Of a stretch of 64,000 nucleotides of DNA, positions 1-11,040 are shown one piece after another. The notes under the pieces were generated by a model. The model was not told where the DNA came from. It ran no database searches and saw only the letters and a program-made list of their open reading frames with translations. The DNA comes from Mytilinidion resinicola (Eukaryota; Ascomycota; Dothideomycetes; Mytilinidiales; Mytilinidiaceae): NCBI RefSeq assembly GCF_010093595.1, contig NW_022985439.1:1011713-1075712 (forward strand). The letters run 5' to 3'. Position numbers and translations under genes: made by a program. Numbering within the stretch: the first letter of the stretch is position 1; the number at the start of each line of letters is the position of its first letter.

Positions 1-540
1 AGAAGGGTACGGACCCGCGTGTGCAATGGCATTGACGCCGCTCGTGGAGCTCAGCCCCGCGGGCAGCGTCATGGTGAGGTCCACGTCGTAGATGACCGTC
101 CCCGGGAGGATCTTGGGATCAGTGCGAGTCGTCTTGCGGCCGTCGGCCGTTTCCCCGAGGATCGGGGTCATCTCGCTGCCCGCATACGTCGTCGGGATGC
201 AGACATGTGGCAAGCCGGTTCTTATGCTAATGGCTTTCCCCAGCCCAATCGTGCTGCCGCCGCCAATTGACACGATGCTGTCTGCTTTCTGCGCCTTGGT
301 GTACTCGAGCGCTTTATCCGTGATGTGCGTCGGCGTGTGCATGGTAGCCTCGCTGAAGAGGCCTGCAATCTTGCCATTGAGGATCTTTTTCAGGACATCT
401 GCTTGATCGGTCTGCTGAGGGGTGCTGAGGAGCAATGGCGCGGAAACGTTCAGGCGGCCCAGTTCTGCTGGGAGCTTTTGAATGCTGCCACTGCCGAAGA
501 CGACGCGGGCTGGGTTGGCGTTGTATTCAAAAGCGTCCAT
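1..540 (-). CDS. Maleylacetate reductase (iron-type alcohol dehydrogenase family), 5' part only
   Basis: The gene reads leftwards from an ATG at 540 and leaves the window at base 1, so only about the first 175 residues are seen. The protein begins MDAFEYNANPARVVFGSGS. It contains the GGGST nucleotide-binding loop in SIVSIGGGSTIGLGKAI and the family signature TTYAGSEMTPI, and reaches NAIAHA, where the family continues into its metal-binding helical domain. Known members reduce maleylacetate to 3-oxoadipate with NAD(P)H in aromatic catabolism (hydroxyquinol/resorcinol branch). The residues after NAIAHA do not match the family, and possible donors (GTCCGT near 14, GTACCC near 10) suggest an intron begins just before the edge. 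The start is the first ATG in frame and is followed at once by conserved sequence. The exact substrate is inferred from family resemblance. Confidence 0.85.
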   Translation of the reverse strand, partial: MDAFEYNANPARVVFGSGSIQKLPAELGRLNVSAPLLLSTPQQTDQADVLKKILNGKIAGLFSEATMHTPTHITDKALEYTKAQKADSIVSIGGGSTIGLGKAISIRTGLPHVCIPTTYAGSEMTPILGETADGRKTTRTDPKILPGTVIYDVDLTMTLPAGLSSTSGVNAIAHAGPYPS

Positions 541-1176
541 GGTGAGGATATGGAGGAGGGAATGTGTGGGGCCAAGGGTCTAAGAGTTTGCAAAGTTTGT
601 AGAGAAGCCATTGTGGGCTGGCGTTGGGTTTGTAGACGGATGAACGTGGTGTGGAGAAGGGTGGGCTCGGAGGACGTGAGAGTCGGCAAAGCGTTCTGCC
701 CTGGCAGAAGCTTTCTCCCCTGCTCCATAAATCATCGAGTCACGCCCACACCAACTTTGCCAATGTTCATTATTGGGCTCAATCGCTTGACGGGTGAATT
801 GATGGCGCAATTGCGTAGCTACCATCACGTTTCATTTAGCCATACGTAGAAGGCTTTTCTCAGAGCCTGTGAGCCTTCAGATTGCCGCAGCTTGAGAGTA
901 TCAAACTCCCATGAACATCGTAGTACTCAGACTTAGTGATTTTCCTCCGCCCTATTACTTGCTTGAATTCTAGCTACCGCAGGCGATTCCTTAAGTCCTA
1001 GCCCCAAGGTAACGGAAATAGATGTATCCACTAAGCAAGTATCCGTATTTCATTCCATCAGCTTCGCTCTACGGCTTCTTCTTCTCTTGCCTCGCGATAC
1101 TCTAGAGCCTATCAAAAAGGGGTGGTGTGCGTGTGGCAACAGCCGCATTCATTCAAGTCCATGGTGTCTGGGTCCG
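541..1176. other. Intergenic: 5' flank of the reductase gene and 3' flank of the F-box gene
   Basis: This stretch holds the upstream region of the leftward reductase gene and the downstream region of the leftward F-box gene. The open frames I read here are short and resemble no family. I see no RNA gene or repeat. Confidence 0.6.
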
Positions 1177-2532
1177 TCACAAATCACTCTCGTGCCCACT
1201 AAACGATGTCCACCGCCGAAACTCTTCTTCATATTGCTCTCTAGTAACGCTCCTTGGCTCGTCGAAAGGGGGATCATACGACAATAGCACTCCCCACTCC
1301 TCAAACTCGTCTCGCAGCTCATCCATCCAGTCCCAAGGATACCTCATCGAAAGCGCCAGCTCCGTAGCTTCGGCGCCTTCTCTCGCAATCGGCGTTGAAA
1401 ATTGCGCGTTGGCAAGAAACCAGATATACACCAGCTTCAGCGGACACCCGCACGCGAGCACTGTCTTTACGAACGTACGCAGTGCGTCTGCCTCTGACTT
1501 CTGGAACGAGTCTAGGGAATTGAGGTCCTGTTCGATACCGAAGTGCCACGTGAAGCTGCGCAGCTTCGGAGCAGCCAGGAGCAAAGCATGGTCACCAAGG
1601 GTTTCGCGGTGAGCAAGAGCGGGGAGGCTGAGGATTTCTAGTTTGGGGTAGCCTGTCAGATCCAGGCGGTTGTCCACGTTGCCTTGATCTCCGATGTACA
1701 GGCTTTTCAATGTTGAGCGGTGAGGTTCCAGGAACCCTTGAAACAGCGACAAGGACCATGCGTCCTTGTCTGGATGAAATGTAAGGTTCTCAAGTGCCTC
1801 CAGCCAGCTGAGGAAGGCAGCGAAATCTTGCGAGCTACCTCTGAAGTCGTGGATGTTGAGGTCCATGATGGGGGGGATGCGGTCTTTGAGCCAGACCGCG
1901 TCGTGGATGTTGCTGGATGAGAATGCGAGGCAGCCAACGATGTGCAGACGGCGGAGAGCTGGAAAGCGGTTGTCAGGTTTGAATAGTCTTTCCATGAAGA
2001 TTGGGATGTAGTCTTGGCTCATGGTGAGGTCAGTGATGCGCGGCATGTGGGGGAAGATCTGGTCGAGCATCCGCCATACGCTGTCGGAGTTCTGGAGACC
2101 GTTGAAGCTTTGGAAGTTCTGGATGTTTGTGAGCTGGGTCAGGAGGGTAGTAGCTGCTTCGTAGTCCGAATCGCGGCTATAGCCGCTTTCAATAGAGGGG
2201 ATCCACACTACGAGTTCCCTGCACATAGCGCTAAGCTCGGGATTTGCACAAAGCGATCTTGAGAGAAGTCTGCCTGCACGGGACATTGGGATGAGGCTTT
2301 CGAGGGTGGGAGACATGAAGTCGATGGTGCGGTAGAGGAGGGGATACGATATCCCACTGATACGTTTGCACACGAGGGTGAGAGACCATGCGGTTTTGTG
2401 GTCTTTGCTTTGGTCATCGTCTAGCGCCATGTCTTTTCGGCCAACTGCTAGAGTCAAGATCTCGATGAGAAGTTCGTTCGGCAGGCGGAGCAAGGGAGAG
2501 TCTCTCGACTCGGGAGTGGAGGGCACATTCAT
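1177..2532 (-). CDS. F-box protein with leucine-rich C-terminal region
   Basis: Single-exon gene of 451 residues, ATG at 2532. The N-terminus (about residues 14-60) has the F-box pattern SPLLRLPNELLIEILTLAVG followed by the helix ending in LVCKRISGISYPLLYRTI. The rest has irregular leucine-rich segments, for example LRRLHIVGCLAF and LENLTFHPDKD, consistent with a degenerate LRR substrate-binding region. F-box proteins bind SKP1 in SCF ubiquitin ligases and choose targets for degradation. This family is large in Pezizomycotina and most members have no known target, so no specific role can be given. It is divergent from the bL36m gene, with about 456 bp between the two starts. No intron is needed. 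Confidence 0.8.
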   Translation of the reverse strand: MNVPSTPESRDSPLLRLPNELLIEILTLAVGRKDMALDDDQSKDHKTAWSLTLVCKRISGISYPLLYRTIDFMSPTLESLIPMSRAGRLLSRSLCANPELSAMCRELVVWIPSIESGYSRDSDYEAATTLLTQLTNIQNFQSFNGLQNSDSVWRMLDQIFPHMPRITDLTMSQDYIPIFMERLFKPDNRFPALRRLHIVGCLAFSSSNIHDAVWLKDRIPPIMDLNIHDFRGSSQDFAAFLSWLEALENLTFHPDKDAWSLSLFQGFLEPHRSTLKSLYIGDQGNVDNRLDLTGYPKLEILSLPALAHRETLGDHALLLAAPKLRSFTWHFGIEQDLNSLDSFQKSEADALRTFVKTVLACGCPLKLVYIWFLANAQFSTPIAREGAEATELALSMRYPWDWMDELRDEFEEWGVLLSYDPPFDEPRSVTREQYEEEFRRWTSFSGHESDL

Positions 2533-2988
2533 AGCAGTTGGCTGTTGATGATTATGCCGTGGTGAAATTCGAACCCTGTATTAGTTTTGTATGAAGTAAG
2601 AGACTGGGGGAACAGCGAGTGCGGTCTTATATTTACACTAGTGATGTTAGGAGTAAAGGTGACGGTCAGCGTTTCTAACAGAGGTGATTGAAGTCGCAGG
2701 TCACGTGCACGTGCTTCCGGGATAGGAAGGGAAGGTTCTGAAGTTTACAGAGTGTTGAGGACTAACTAAGCGAACTTTGGACCAAAATTTGGGTTTCAAG
2801 CACAAGTTGGCTGTCCATATCACGTGACTCTGGGTTTCTCGCCTTGGCATTTTGGACATCACGGTCGATCATCCGTTCATCTCGACGTTCAACCATCACG
2901 CATCGCCCGCGCCGCCAGAGGGCCAGCACTGTTCCAACTACCCTCTCTCCACCCATTTACCACCAAACGCCCCGAACTACTAGCGACA
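2533..2988. promoter_or_regulatory. Shared divergent upstream region, F-box gene / bL36m gene
   Basis: A 456-bp region between two divergent start codons, so it must contain both promoters. It has CACGTG-type hexamers near 2703 (CACGTGCACGTG) and at 2821 (CACGTG), possible bHLH binding sites. I can pin down no TATA box. Functional claims are inference. Confidence 0.4.
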
Positions 2989-3415
2989 ATGCTCCCCCTC
3001 CTCCTCCTCCTCCCCCTCCGCCAAACCCTCTTCGCGCCCTCCTCCGCACCCTTCTCCCGCCTATTTACCACACGCGCAATCTCGACCTCGACATCACTAT
3101 GGCGCCCGAGCATTACCGCAAGGACTGGAGCGGGAGCCGTGTCGGCGGTGTTTGGTCAGACGAGGGGGATGAAGGTGCGGAGTTCGGTGAAGAAGCTTTG
3201 TGACGGGTGTAAGGTACGACAGACTTGCTATCTGTATAGAGGGCGTGTGGCGGTGGTTGTGGACGTGGGTGCTAACGTATGTCACAGAGTGTACGAAGGA
3301 AGGGCGGGAAGTACGTGTACATCATTTGTGATAAGAATCCAAAGCACAAGCAGAGGTATGTGTGAAGTCTGGAGTATGAAAAGAGGCGGCGCTAATTGGA
3401 TATAGGCAAGGATAA
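2989..3415 (+). CDS. RTC6: Mitochondrial large-subunit ribosomal protein bL36m (RTC6 family)
   Basis: Three exons, 2989-3213, 3288-3355 and 3406-3415, join into a 100-residue protein. The first about 60 residues are a mitochondrial targeting region with a Leu-rich start and Arg/Ser/Thr-rich stretch. The mature part starts at MKVRSSVKKLCDGCK and continues after the intron as SVRRKGGKYVYIICDKNPKHKQRQG, the complete bL36 signature with the zinc-binding Cys-x2-Cys...Cys...His set. Introns begin GTACGA and GTATGT and end CACAG and TATAG; the branch site GCTAAC lies before the first acceptor. The last exon is only 10 nt. The frame is open upstream of 2989 but has no ATG there, so 2989 is the start. 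The gene is convergent with RTC5. Confidence 0.93.
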
Positions 3416-3701
3416 AGGAGAACAGATTGAGCCGAATATGAGGAATAGAGTGTAGGCGGAGGTGGACCAGTGTATTATATTACATGTCTAGGTAGCATAA
3501 CTGGCGTTGGGCCATCGAATGATGATGGAGACTGTAAAATACAACTCTTTGCTTGGTTGCAGGCTGCGTGTACATCCACAATTTGTGTCCCAAGAAGCCT
3601 TGATCAATCGTTGTCATTATTCATCGCCATCGTCTCAGAGATCCAGGGCCCAAACTTCCCACTACTATGATGAACCTAAAAGCCTTCTTGTAGACCAGCT
3701 A

Positions 3702-5688
3702 TCAAACACTTCCACCACTCATACCACCCCCAATCAGTCCCGCCATCTTCAACAACTCCCGATCCGCATCGATATCTCCCGTTCCTAGATTGACTCTCCG
3801 CCGGTTCTCAGCCTCACGTTCCTGCCACGCATACTCTTTCCTCTGCGCTTCTGCTTCTTCATCTCCACCACATCCCCAAACCTCCAACGACTCAATTTCG
3901 AACCTATCCTGCCAATCTTTGTTTTTACGGCAAGGTAGCTGCGATGTGTGGAATGATCCACCGCCTGAGGCAAGGTGCGTGAAGATACCAAATTCGAGCG
4001 CGTCGTCGAGATGCAAGGATACTGGGCCGAGGGGTATGTGTAGTGCACCGCCCTGCCCGTGAAGTGACTGCGTCTGGTGCGGTAGTGCAGAGCCGAAACC
4101 AAGACCCGAAGGCCGTGTGGGCGGTTTATTGAAGTAGATGTAGTCGGTGCTAAAGTGGGAAGCTGGAAACACGTCGTGAGTGGGTGCTAGTTGGAAGAGG
4201 GTGGTTCCGGGGTCGCCGAAGCAGGTCTTGTGGCTTTGTCTCCAGTGGCCGGGGATATAGGCGCCGAATGTCAGCGTAGTGCTTTCTGCGTTTAGGGAAG
4301 GGGTGAGAGCGATGCTGTTGTGAAGACGTGCTGGGGGTAAAGAGTCGGATAAGGTACGCTCTCGTGCGTTTGTAGGACTGGCTGGGAGAAGGGTGCCGGA
4401 TACGAGGAGGAGGGACGGGGCTCGCCAGTTGAAGACGGCTTTTTCGAAGGAACCCATACTAAAGCCAGCTTTGTTACCAGAATACAGTGGGCGCAGACGC
4501 CGGAACAAATTTGTGCCTTTGATGAAGAATGAGAGTTGGCTGAGAACGTTAAGATCCAGGATTTCGCCAGCTTCTCTGAGTATAGGCTCAGGTAGAGGCA
4601 GGTTATCTGGAATTACAGGGGCGACCTCTGGGACTTTTGGTACTGTAGAAGATTTGCGCTTGGACAGATCAAAGTCCTTTGCGAAAAGGAAGTGTTCGAA
4701 TAAGGGATTTAGGCCATCGAAGAGATACGGCAGTGATGACGAGATTACAGCCGTGAAGGTCTTGAAAGTGACGCCAGGATGTTGTTCCACGCCAAAAGAC
4801 GAGAGTATCATATTGGCAGTATTCCTCAGTCCAGAGATACGCTTGTCAGATATCTCAGGCGCGAGAGTGGACAAGCTTTGCTGAGGGTCTATTGGGGCGA
4901 TAAGAAGCAGTAGCTCGACCATTTTCAGGAAATTATCCGTTGGTATTATCGAGTGATGTACATTCGATGTCTCGCCGTGCTTGAACACTTCTGTAGCATC
5001 CATTGAGTCCAGTGCTGCTAGAATCAGCTCATCTTCCTCATCTTCATCCTCGTCGTCATCGATAGGCTGATCTACGGCGAAGCCTTGACTGCTGCCTCCT
5101 CCAATATTTGGCACGCCTGCCTCGTTCCCAGACTTTTCCAGACTGCTTTCCTTCTCTGCGTCTCCAGATCGAGAGCCCAGTCCTCGATCGTAGACAGCTA
5201 AGCTTCGGTATAGCTCCCTCAACCACATTTCACGCCCTCGTCTCTTTATCACAGAACCGTACCTCTCCGTGAGTATGGTAACCACCTTCAACATCGCTTC
5301 GGCCGTAAGGATCGCCGGAGCCTGGCTAGGGAACGGGAACGCGCCAAGATAGCTGGCCATATGGAAGACAACAGAGCCGACGCCCAGCGCGTCTGGGAGC
5401 TCCAGGAAGCGGCATAGTGTAGCTTCACTCCAGTATCGAATTCCAGATTCAGAGTCTGCGAGGGATCGGAAGACGGAGTTGAAGCAGTAGAGCTCGAGAG
5501 GGGTGTAGCATTTCTGGGCAAAGCGATGGGCGAGATCGTGACTGAGCTGTTCTGGATGTATTTAGTAGGTAATGGAGGTGTTAAAGACGCAAACTATAGC
5601 TTGGATAGCTACTATGAGCGTATGAAACGTGGGGGCATTAAGTACCTAAGGAAAGCGGATGGCTATCTGCTGAGGATCCTTGGCCCAT
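3702..5688 (-). CDS. RTC5: TLDc-domain protein RTC5 (restriction of telomere capping protein 5)
   Basis: Two exons, complement(3702-5551, 5646-5688), give 630 residues. The 43-nt first exon encodes [14 protein letters not shown]; the G before donor GTACTT pairs with AA after the acceptor to make Glu, continuing as [22 protein letters not shown], the usual RTC5 start. A TLDc domain lies in the C-terminal half ([19 protein letters not shown]...[19 protein letters not shown]...[13 protein letters not shown]). An acidic patch of Asp/Glu lies near residue 165. The MGQGSS start is a good N-myristoylation site, suggesting membrane attachment. Yeast Rtc5 has been linked to telomere-capping genetics and more recently to V-ATPase regulation at the vacuole; the molecular role here is inferred from family membership. 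It is divergent from the Arf-like gene. Confidence 0.9.
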
Positions 5689-6334
5689 CTCGGCAAGTTT
5701 TGCTGATGCTGTGGTACGTTGGAGCTGCCTAGGTGGTGCCCGGGATGACGCATTCGCCGCGGTCACATGTCAGCATCACCACTTCAGCCTTGAAGTTCTC
5801 ATCCTCCAGTTGAAGATGAAAAGACAATTTGCGGGACCATAATCACAATAGCAAGCGTTGAACGCTGTTTAGCACGTTGGGCTAATCCGTCTAAGTGTTG
5901 GTGTCGTCCGGCACAATATCATCCTCTGAATCCCCATACACCTCTATCGGTTCGATGACTGTTCCCAACGCCTATGATACGTCTTTTCACTCTTGGGTAT
6001 CAGGCAGTCGATTCACAGCCGCATAAAGCAAGGACTTACCGAATTGATACCTCGAAGATTCCAGCTTTCAGCCACAAGTACGAGAGTAGCAAAGGAGACA
6101 CATTTCAGCTGTAGCCTAGCAAGCACACAGCGTGTATATAAAGTCACCCGTTCACTGTATTCAAGATTATCGATTTTCTTCTCTCTTCCCGTCTCTTGCT
6201 GTGTCGGTTCCTCCTTTCCTGTCTCTCTCCAGCCCTTCCACAATATTCCCAAAAGCGCACCCAATTGGTGACAAAACAAAGCCACACCATCTCCAACCTC
6301 ACTTCCAAAGTTCAGTGCATCCACAGCCGGTATC
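5689..6334. promoter_or_regulatory. Divergent upstream region, RTC5 / Arf-like GTPase
   Basis: This 646-bp region separates two divergent starts. It carries the TATA-like box annotated separately and a pyrimidine-rich tract (about 6176-6240, TTCTCTCTTCC-type), typical of fungal promoters and leaders. I see no gene in it. Confidence 0.5.
6135..6142 (+). promoter_or_regulatory. Candidate TATA box of the Arf-like GTPase gene
   Basis: TATATAAA lies about 193 bp upstream of the ATG at 6335 and just before a CT-rich tract, the usual fungal arrangement. The match is sequence only; the transcription start is unknown. Confidence 0.45.
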
Positions 6335-8628
6335 ATGTTGTCCAGGCTCGTCCACTGGCGACGCCCTACCAACCACAAATGCGTTCTTCTCGGCGCAGGC
6401 TGGACTGGCAAAACGACACTGCTATACAAGCTCAAAACAGGCGCAGTCCTAACCACTATCCCAACTATTGGGTTCAATTGCGAAACCATTGAGCTGGGGA
6501 AGAAAGTGATCAATTTCTGGGATTTCGGGGGGTGTGACAAGATTGCTCCTCTCGCCCGCCATCTCCTGGACTCGGAGTCAGGTGTACTATTTCTGGTAGA
6601 TGTCGCGGCGGATGACGAATGGAGCCGTGATTTTTCTTTCGAGCTGCTGGAGTTGCACGCAAAGCAGCTTCTTGATGCCGGTGGACAGTTTTTCTGGGTT
6701 GTGTTGGCGAAGCAGGACCTCTTACCGCCCGAAACTCGAGATGAGACCGTCAGGAAAATAAAAGAGGAGTATGAGTCTAGACTCAGGGCTTTGCCACGGT
6801 TTTTGAAATGGAAGGTCTTCAGTCAACCAGGGCTTAGTCTATTTGAGGATGATCACGTCTGGCAAATCTTCGAAGAGATTCACACAACTTTGGAACAGCA
6901 GCAAGAAAAACGTCCGGGGAAATCACTTACCGCTTCAACGACTGAAATGCCGACCGATGAAGAACTCAGAGCCAGGATTGGGAGTGAAGGGCTAACCGAC
7001 ATTTCCGCAGGCGAGTTCTGGAAGCTGCTTAGTACCGCACAACTACCGGCATGGGATCACCGAAGTCATTTAAAAGCTGGGTATCTAATCTACTTAGACA
7101 TTCTCTCGAAGATGGGATCAATTTGGGATGCCGTTGAAATATTTCTTCAGCAACTGGAGCAATTGAGAAACAGCAATCCGCAAAGGTTCACGAATACTCA
7201 ACACCGGTAAGTCGCTTTTAGGAAGAAATGGTTAGAATTTGGAACTCTACTAACTCTGGAATGTGCAGGACTATGACCATTTTCTGGCTTCATCATATTC
7301 GTCTCGCTATTGTCAGGTATCGCGATGAGGTGAACCATGGGACCTTGCCGAGCGCAGAAGTCTTCCAGCAGGTCCTACTGTATACGCCATCTCTGATGAA
7401 TGGCCGTATATGGCAATCCCACTACACGAAATCTCTCCTTTTCAGCCCAGAAGCGAAGGAAAATTGGTGCCTCCCTGATCTCGCCCCATTGCCAGACTAT
7501 ATCCCCAAAGCCCCAAGTGCCCGCCCTCAAGCTTCCAAACCCGCCTCCGGTGAAGTCCAGGATGCGACAAACAATCACCGCCTCGCCCATTTTGGTTTCC
7601 TTGTTGTCCGAGAGTACATGACGACCAACCAACGTCGCGGCCTAATCATCCAAGAGACCTTGCGAGCTCTGCATTCGATGACCCTCCAGCTACGAGTTAC
7701 CGATTCATCTGTGCCACCCTACTCCGAGACTCAGGCATTATTCTGGATTCAGATCACCCACGCTGCCGTCGCAGGACTACCAACCTTCCAGACATCTTCC
7801 TACTCTTCCACACTTCCCACAATCAATGTGGAGAAGAAGCCTTCTTTAGCCAAGATGACCTTCGAGACATTTTCGTCGCTGTTCCCAAACTTAAAGGACG
7901 AGAACTTGTGGAAAAAATACTACACAGCGGAAGTATGGCACTCAGTGCCTGCGCGAATGGAGTTCAAGAATCCCGACATTCGACCGCTGCCAAACCTGAT
8001 TGGGATTTCGCAAAGTGGGAGTATACCGCGAGCTGTGAATTACCTTTTAGACGAGGAGACCAAAACACAAAGCCCCTCGTTACCCCACGATGAAGGCGAA
8101 GGGGACGAAAAAGACTGGATCATAGTGGAAGCGAATTCCAGCGAAAAGAGCAGAGACGACATCGAGCTCCGCAAAGCTCTCATCCTCGGCCAGATCAAAG
8201 AAATCGTGAAGTCGCAGGAAGTCTCTACTGACAAGATACCAGAGGTTACTACTCACGCATACCTCCTCTACGTTCTTTTCGGCCTTTTCTCCAACCCCTC
8301 TCGCACTCCTTCCGCTGCCGCCTCGGAAGCGTTATCGACCCTTACCAGCCTACAGATGCCGGGACTAACACAAAGGGCATTCTGGATCCAGGTCTTCACA
8401 GCTGCGTTTATGCGGTCGCGACGGGATAGCCATTTCGAGGCCGCCAAAAGTGACGCCTTTGACCTCGCCGCTTTCACGAGCCTGGTATCGCACCATCCGC
8501 AAATACTGTTCGAGGATCTGTGGACGAAGTATTATAGTCGCGAAGTTTGGGAGAGCTGGGACGCGAGAGTTGGATTGGTGGAGACAGATAGGGCAAGGCT
8601 GGAAGGATTTCTTGGACCAAAAAGATGA
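6335..8628 (+). CDS. Large Arf-like GTPase with C-terminal triplicated module
   Basis: Two exons, 6335-7206 and 7269-8628, form a 743-residue protein. Residues 1-180 are an Arf/Sar-type GTPase: P-loop GAGWTGKTTLL, switch 1 PTIGFN, switch 2 WDFGGCD, and AKQD in place of NKQD for base recognition. It lacks Gly2, so it cannot be N-myristoylated as Arf proteins are. The remaining about 500 residues hold three divergent copies of one module (about 245-368, 396-535, 620-743). Each has an FW-containing helix (TIFWLHH, ALFWIQITHAA, AFWIQVFTAA) followed by a W-x2-x-Y pattern (IWQSHYTKS, LWKKYYTAEVW, LWTKYYSREVW). Normal Arf proteins have about 180 residues, so this is a fusion. The intron is GTAAGT...TGCAG with a CTAAC branch site. 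The GTPase role is firm by motif; the partner and pathway are unknown. Confidence 0.85.
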
Positions 8629-9166
8629 TGGCCAGCCGACGGGTTGGAAACGTGTCAAAGCACCCTCGATAGTACTCTGTAGATGGTCAGGATCCTTCAT
8701 ATGATAGATGTAATTGCGCGTGCGACGAATGTGTTTTATTCAAGTAATCGTCCTCGCGTGAAGAAACCTAGTCCGAGAAAAAGACGAATACTGTACCTCG
8801 TCATAGAAATCCGTACACCCCTTTACCACTTAGTGAGGAGCTTCGCAGTAATATCAAGCATTCCGAATGAGAGAGAAGTTGGGCATTTCAGACAACTAGT
8901 AAACTTGTGAGGCTACCCCAGACAGCGTTAACGGGGTCCACACAGATTGGAAGTGTATCCGCTGCTCCCGGTTTCTATTATTACGCTGAAGCCCCACAGA
9001 AAGTGGCAGAAAAGTGTACGGATATCTATGGCAAGGCACAGTACCTCAAAGGGCGAGTATGAGTGATCACTCGACTTGGCATTTATGGCTACGACGACAA
9101 ATAACAGAGTTCAAAGTCGCAGCTGGGATACTACAAGGGCTGCGACAAGATACAGAGACTACCCAG
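8629..9166. other. Intergenic between convergent genes
   Basis: This is the space between the 3' ends of the Arf-like gene and the MFS gene. It has only short open frames without family resemblance, and no repeat or RNA gene that I can see. Confidence 0.6.
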
Positions 9167-11040
9167 CTAGTCAGCTCCAAAATCCAGACCACGAGAATTA
9201 GATATTTTGCTTACTGCGGATATGAAATAAGGCAGTCCCAGCCCAGCACCACCAATCCTGATGGCTTGTACCCACAACAGGGTCATCAAAGGAGCTCCAA
9301 CGAGAGCACCAAGCGACCTTGTTAGCATGACGATACTAAAGTCCTGCGCATGCGTTGTCTCATCTTGGAGCGCAATAAGCGGCGACTTGACCAGAGAGTA
9401 TAAAAAGACGGAATTGGCCGAGCCCACGGCATATATCATGAGAGCTTGTTGAAACGTCAGTGGAATCGTACGAAAGAATCAGGGGTTGTAAGGAGACTCC
9501 TTACAAGCTAAGAGTATCCAGATCTTGAAAGACATCGCAATGCATAATACCCCGAGGATAGATACGAGAATACTAAACTCTACGCCCAGGAAGTTGAGAC
9601 GGTTTTCAGAGCCGTGAATGCTCTTGTTGGTCATCGAGGCTCGGATAACTCGAGGGACGACGATGGTGAGGAGGACGATATTGATGACGGCTTTGGCGGA
9701 GAGAAGGTAGCCGGCCTAAGAAGATGGACAGATAGTTCAGTGCTAGCTAGGTGGTAGATATTGGACCATCATACCTGTGCGAATTTCCACTCGTATCGTG
9801 CCGAGATGTATTGAACGAGCAACCTAGTGTCAGAGCTTGCAAGATTGGTCAGGAAATAGGATGCTAGTATGATTTGGAAGTTACGCCGGCCGATGATTAA
9901 TCGTGCAAGCGCTCTCACTGTGTATATGATGCGGACGAAGAATGGTTTGGGGGTTCCGAGAGCACTTGCGTAACTGCCTGGGCTCGTTGGTCTGTTTCTC
10001 AGGAGAGGGCCAGCCTCTGCGTCGTCTTCGTCGACAACAAGAGGAGGCTTGACGGGAGTCTGTGTTTTTTCCGGGAGGAAGTAGATCGTTAAACTTGCCA
10101 ATAGTAGCAGAGCGATTGCAATCCAGAAGGGCAACCAAAGACTCTGACTCATAGTGACGGAAGCTAGCGATGGGCCCAAGAAGGAAACGACGTAGGTTGC
10201 GGAGCCTGTTTTTGATTCTTGTTAGTGTACATAGCACGGTCGTAGGGGTATGTTCGCACCTATGTATGAAAAGTAGGAAGCGCTTTCGATTCGGCATTAG
10301 CCCAAGCCCTGGTCCATACCCAAATACAAGGGGCGGGATACCTTTGTACGTATTCTCGAGTCAATGTTGCCGTGAGCGCGTATACAGTGGATGAGAAAAC
10401 ACATTCGTGACCAAGAATGCTCAGAAATGGACCCGCGATAATGGCTTTTGTTGGGAATATATGATCAAAGTTGCCTAAGAAGGGTTTAATTGTAATGTAC
10501 CTTAACGCTCACTAGGTTTGGTACTTACCTACGATTAGAACCCAAGAGCACATGAAGAGTCGGGTAGCCATGTTGAGCCACAGCACGAGTCGAACGCCAA
10601 ACTTCTCCGCCAGGAAGCTGAATGGAATCGTCACAATGAAGTCTTGAAAGTATGAGGTTACGATTATTTGAGAAGGTAGGTCATACATTATACGTACCAC
10701 AAGTGATCGTAGTTGCCTCCATGATACCTTGTAGCCACGCCAGCTTTTGCTGTACCTGATCAATCTTGCATAGCTTTTCCGGCACGGAACCACCAGGCCC
10801 TAATTTGTTTGGATCATGTTGCGTGTAATGGTCTTGACATAACCGCATTTCTATGACGCGGTTCAGCGGGAGATCATAAAGCCGATTAGCCATATGCGTG
10901 AAGACTAGAAGAAGTAGCAAAGTCCATATAGCTCGTTGTGAAGAACCTCCGGATTTTCGCACACCTTCCTGTACTTCTGAGCGTTCTAGTGGTCTCTCTA
11001 GGAGTCCATCATACTCTTCGGCACTCTCACCCGGGACCAT
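9167..11040 (-). CDS. Major facilitator superfamily transporter
   Basis: Seven exons, complement(9167-9444, 9505-9715, 9775-10205, 10260-10282, 10342-10474, 10529-10642, 10698-11040), close in frame to 510 residues. The protein starts MVPGESAEEYDGLLERP, has a first membrane helix AIWTLLLLLVFTHMANRL, and ends GGAGLGLPYFISAVSK plus a short tail. Hydrophobic segments suggest about 12 helices, with an acidic cytosolic loop (DEDDAEAGPLLRNRP) between the halves. The fourth exon is only 23 nt (ASYFSYI). All introns have GT...AG borders. It resembles fungal MFS permeases with the RVIE...LC...Y motif after helix 1; the substrate cannot be told. The start is the first ATG in frame; a TTG two codons earlier is not used. 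Confidence 0.85.

Noticed and set aside
2824..2988. N-terminal extension of bL36m
   Set aside because: It is open in frame but has no ATG, and the normal presequence begins at 2989.
6013..6540. 175-codon minus-strand frame over the Arf-like promoter and P-loop
   Set aside because: It overlaps the strongly supported Arf-like coding region and has no recognisable domain.
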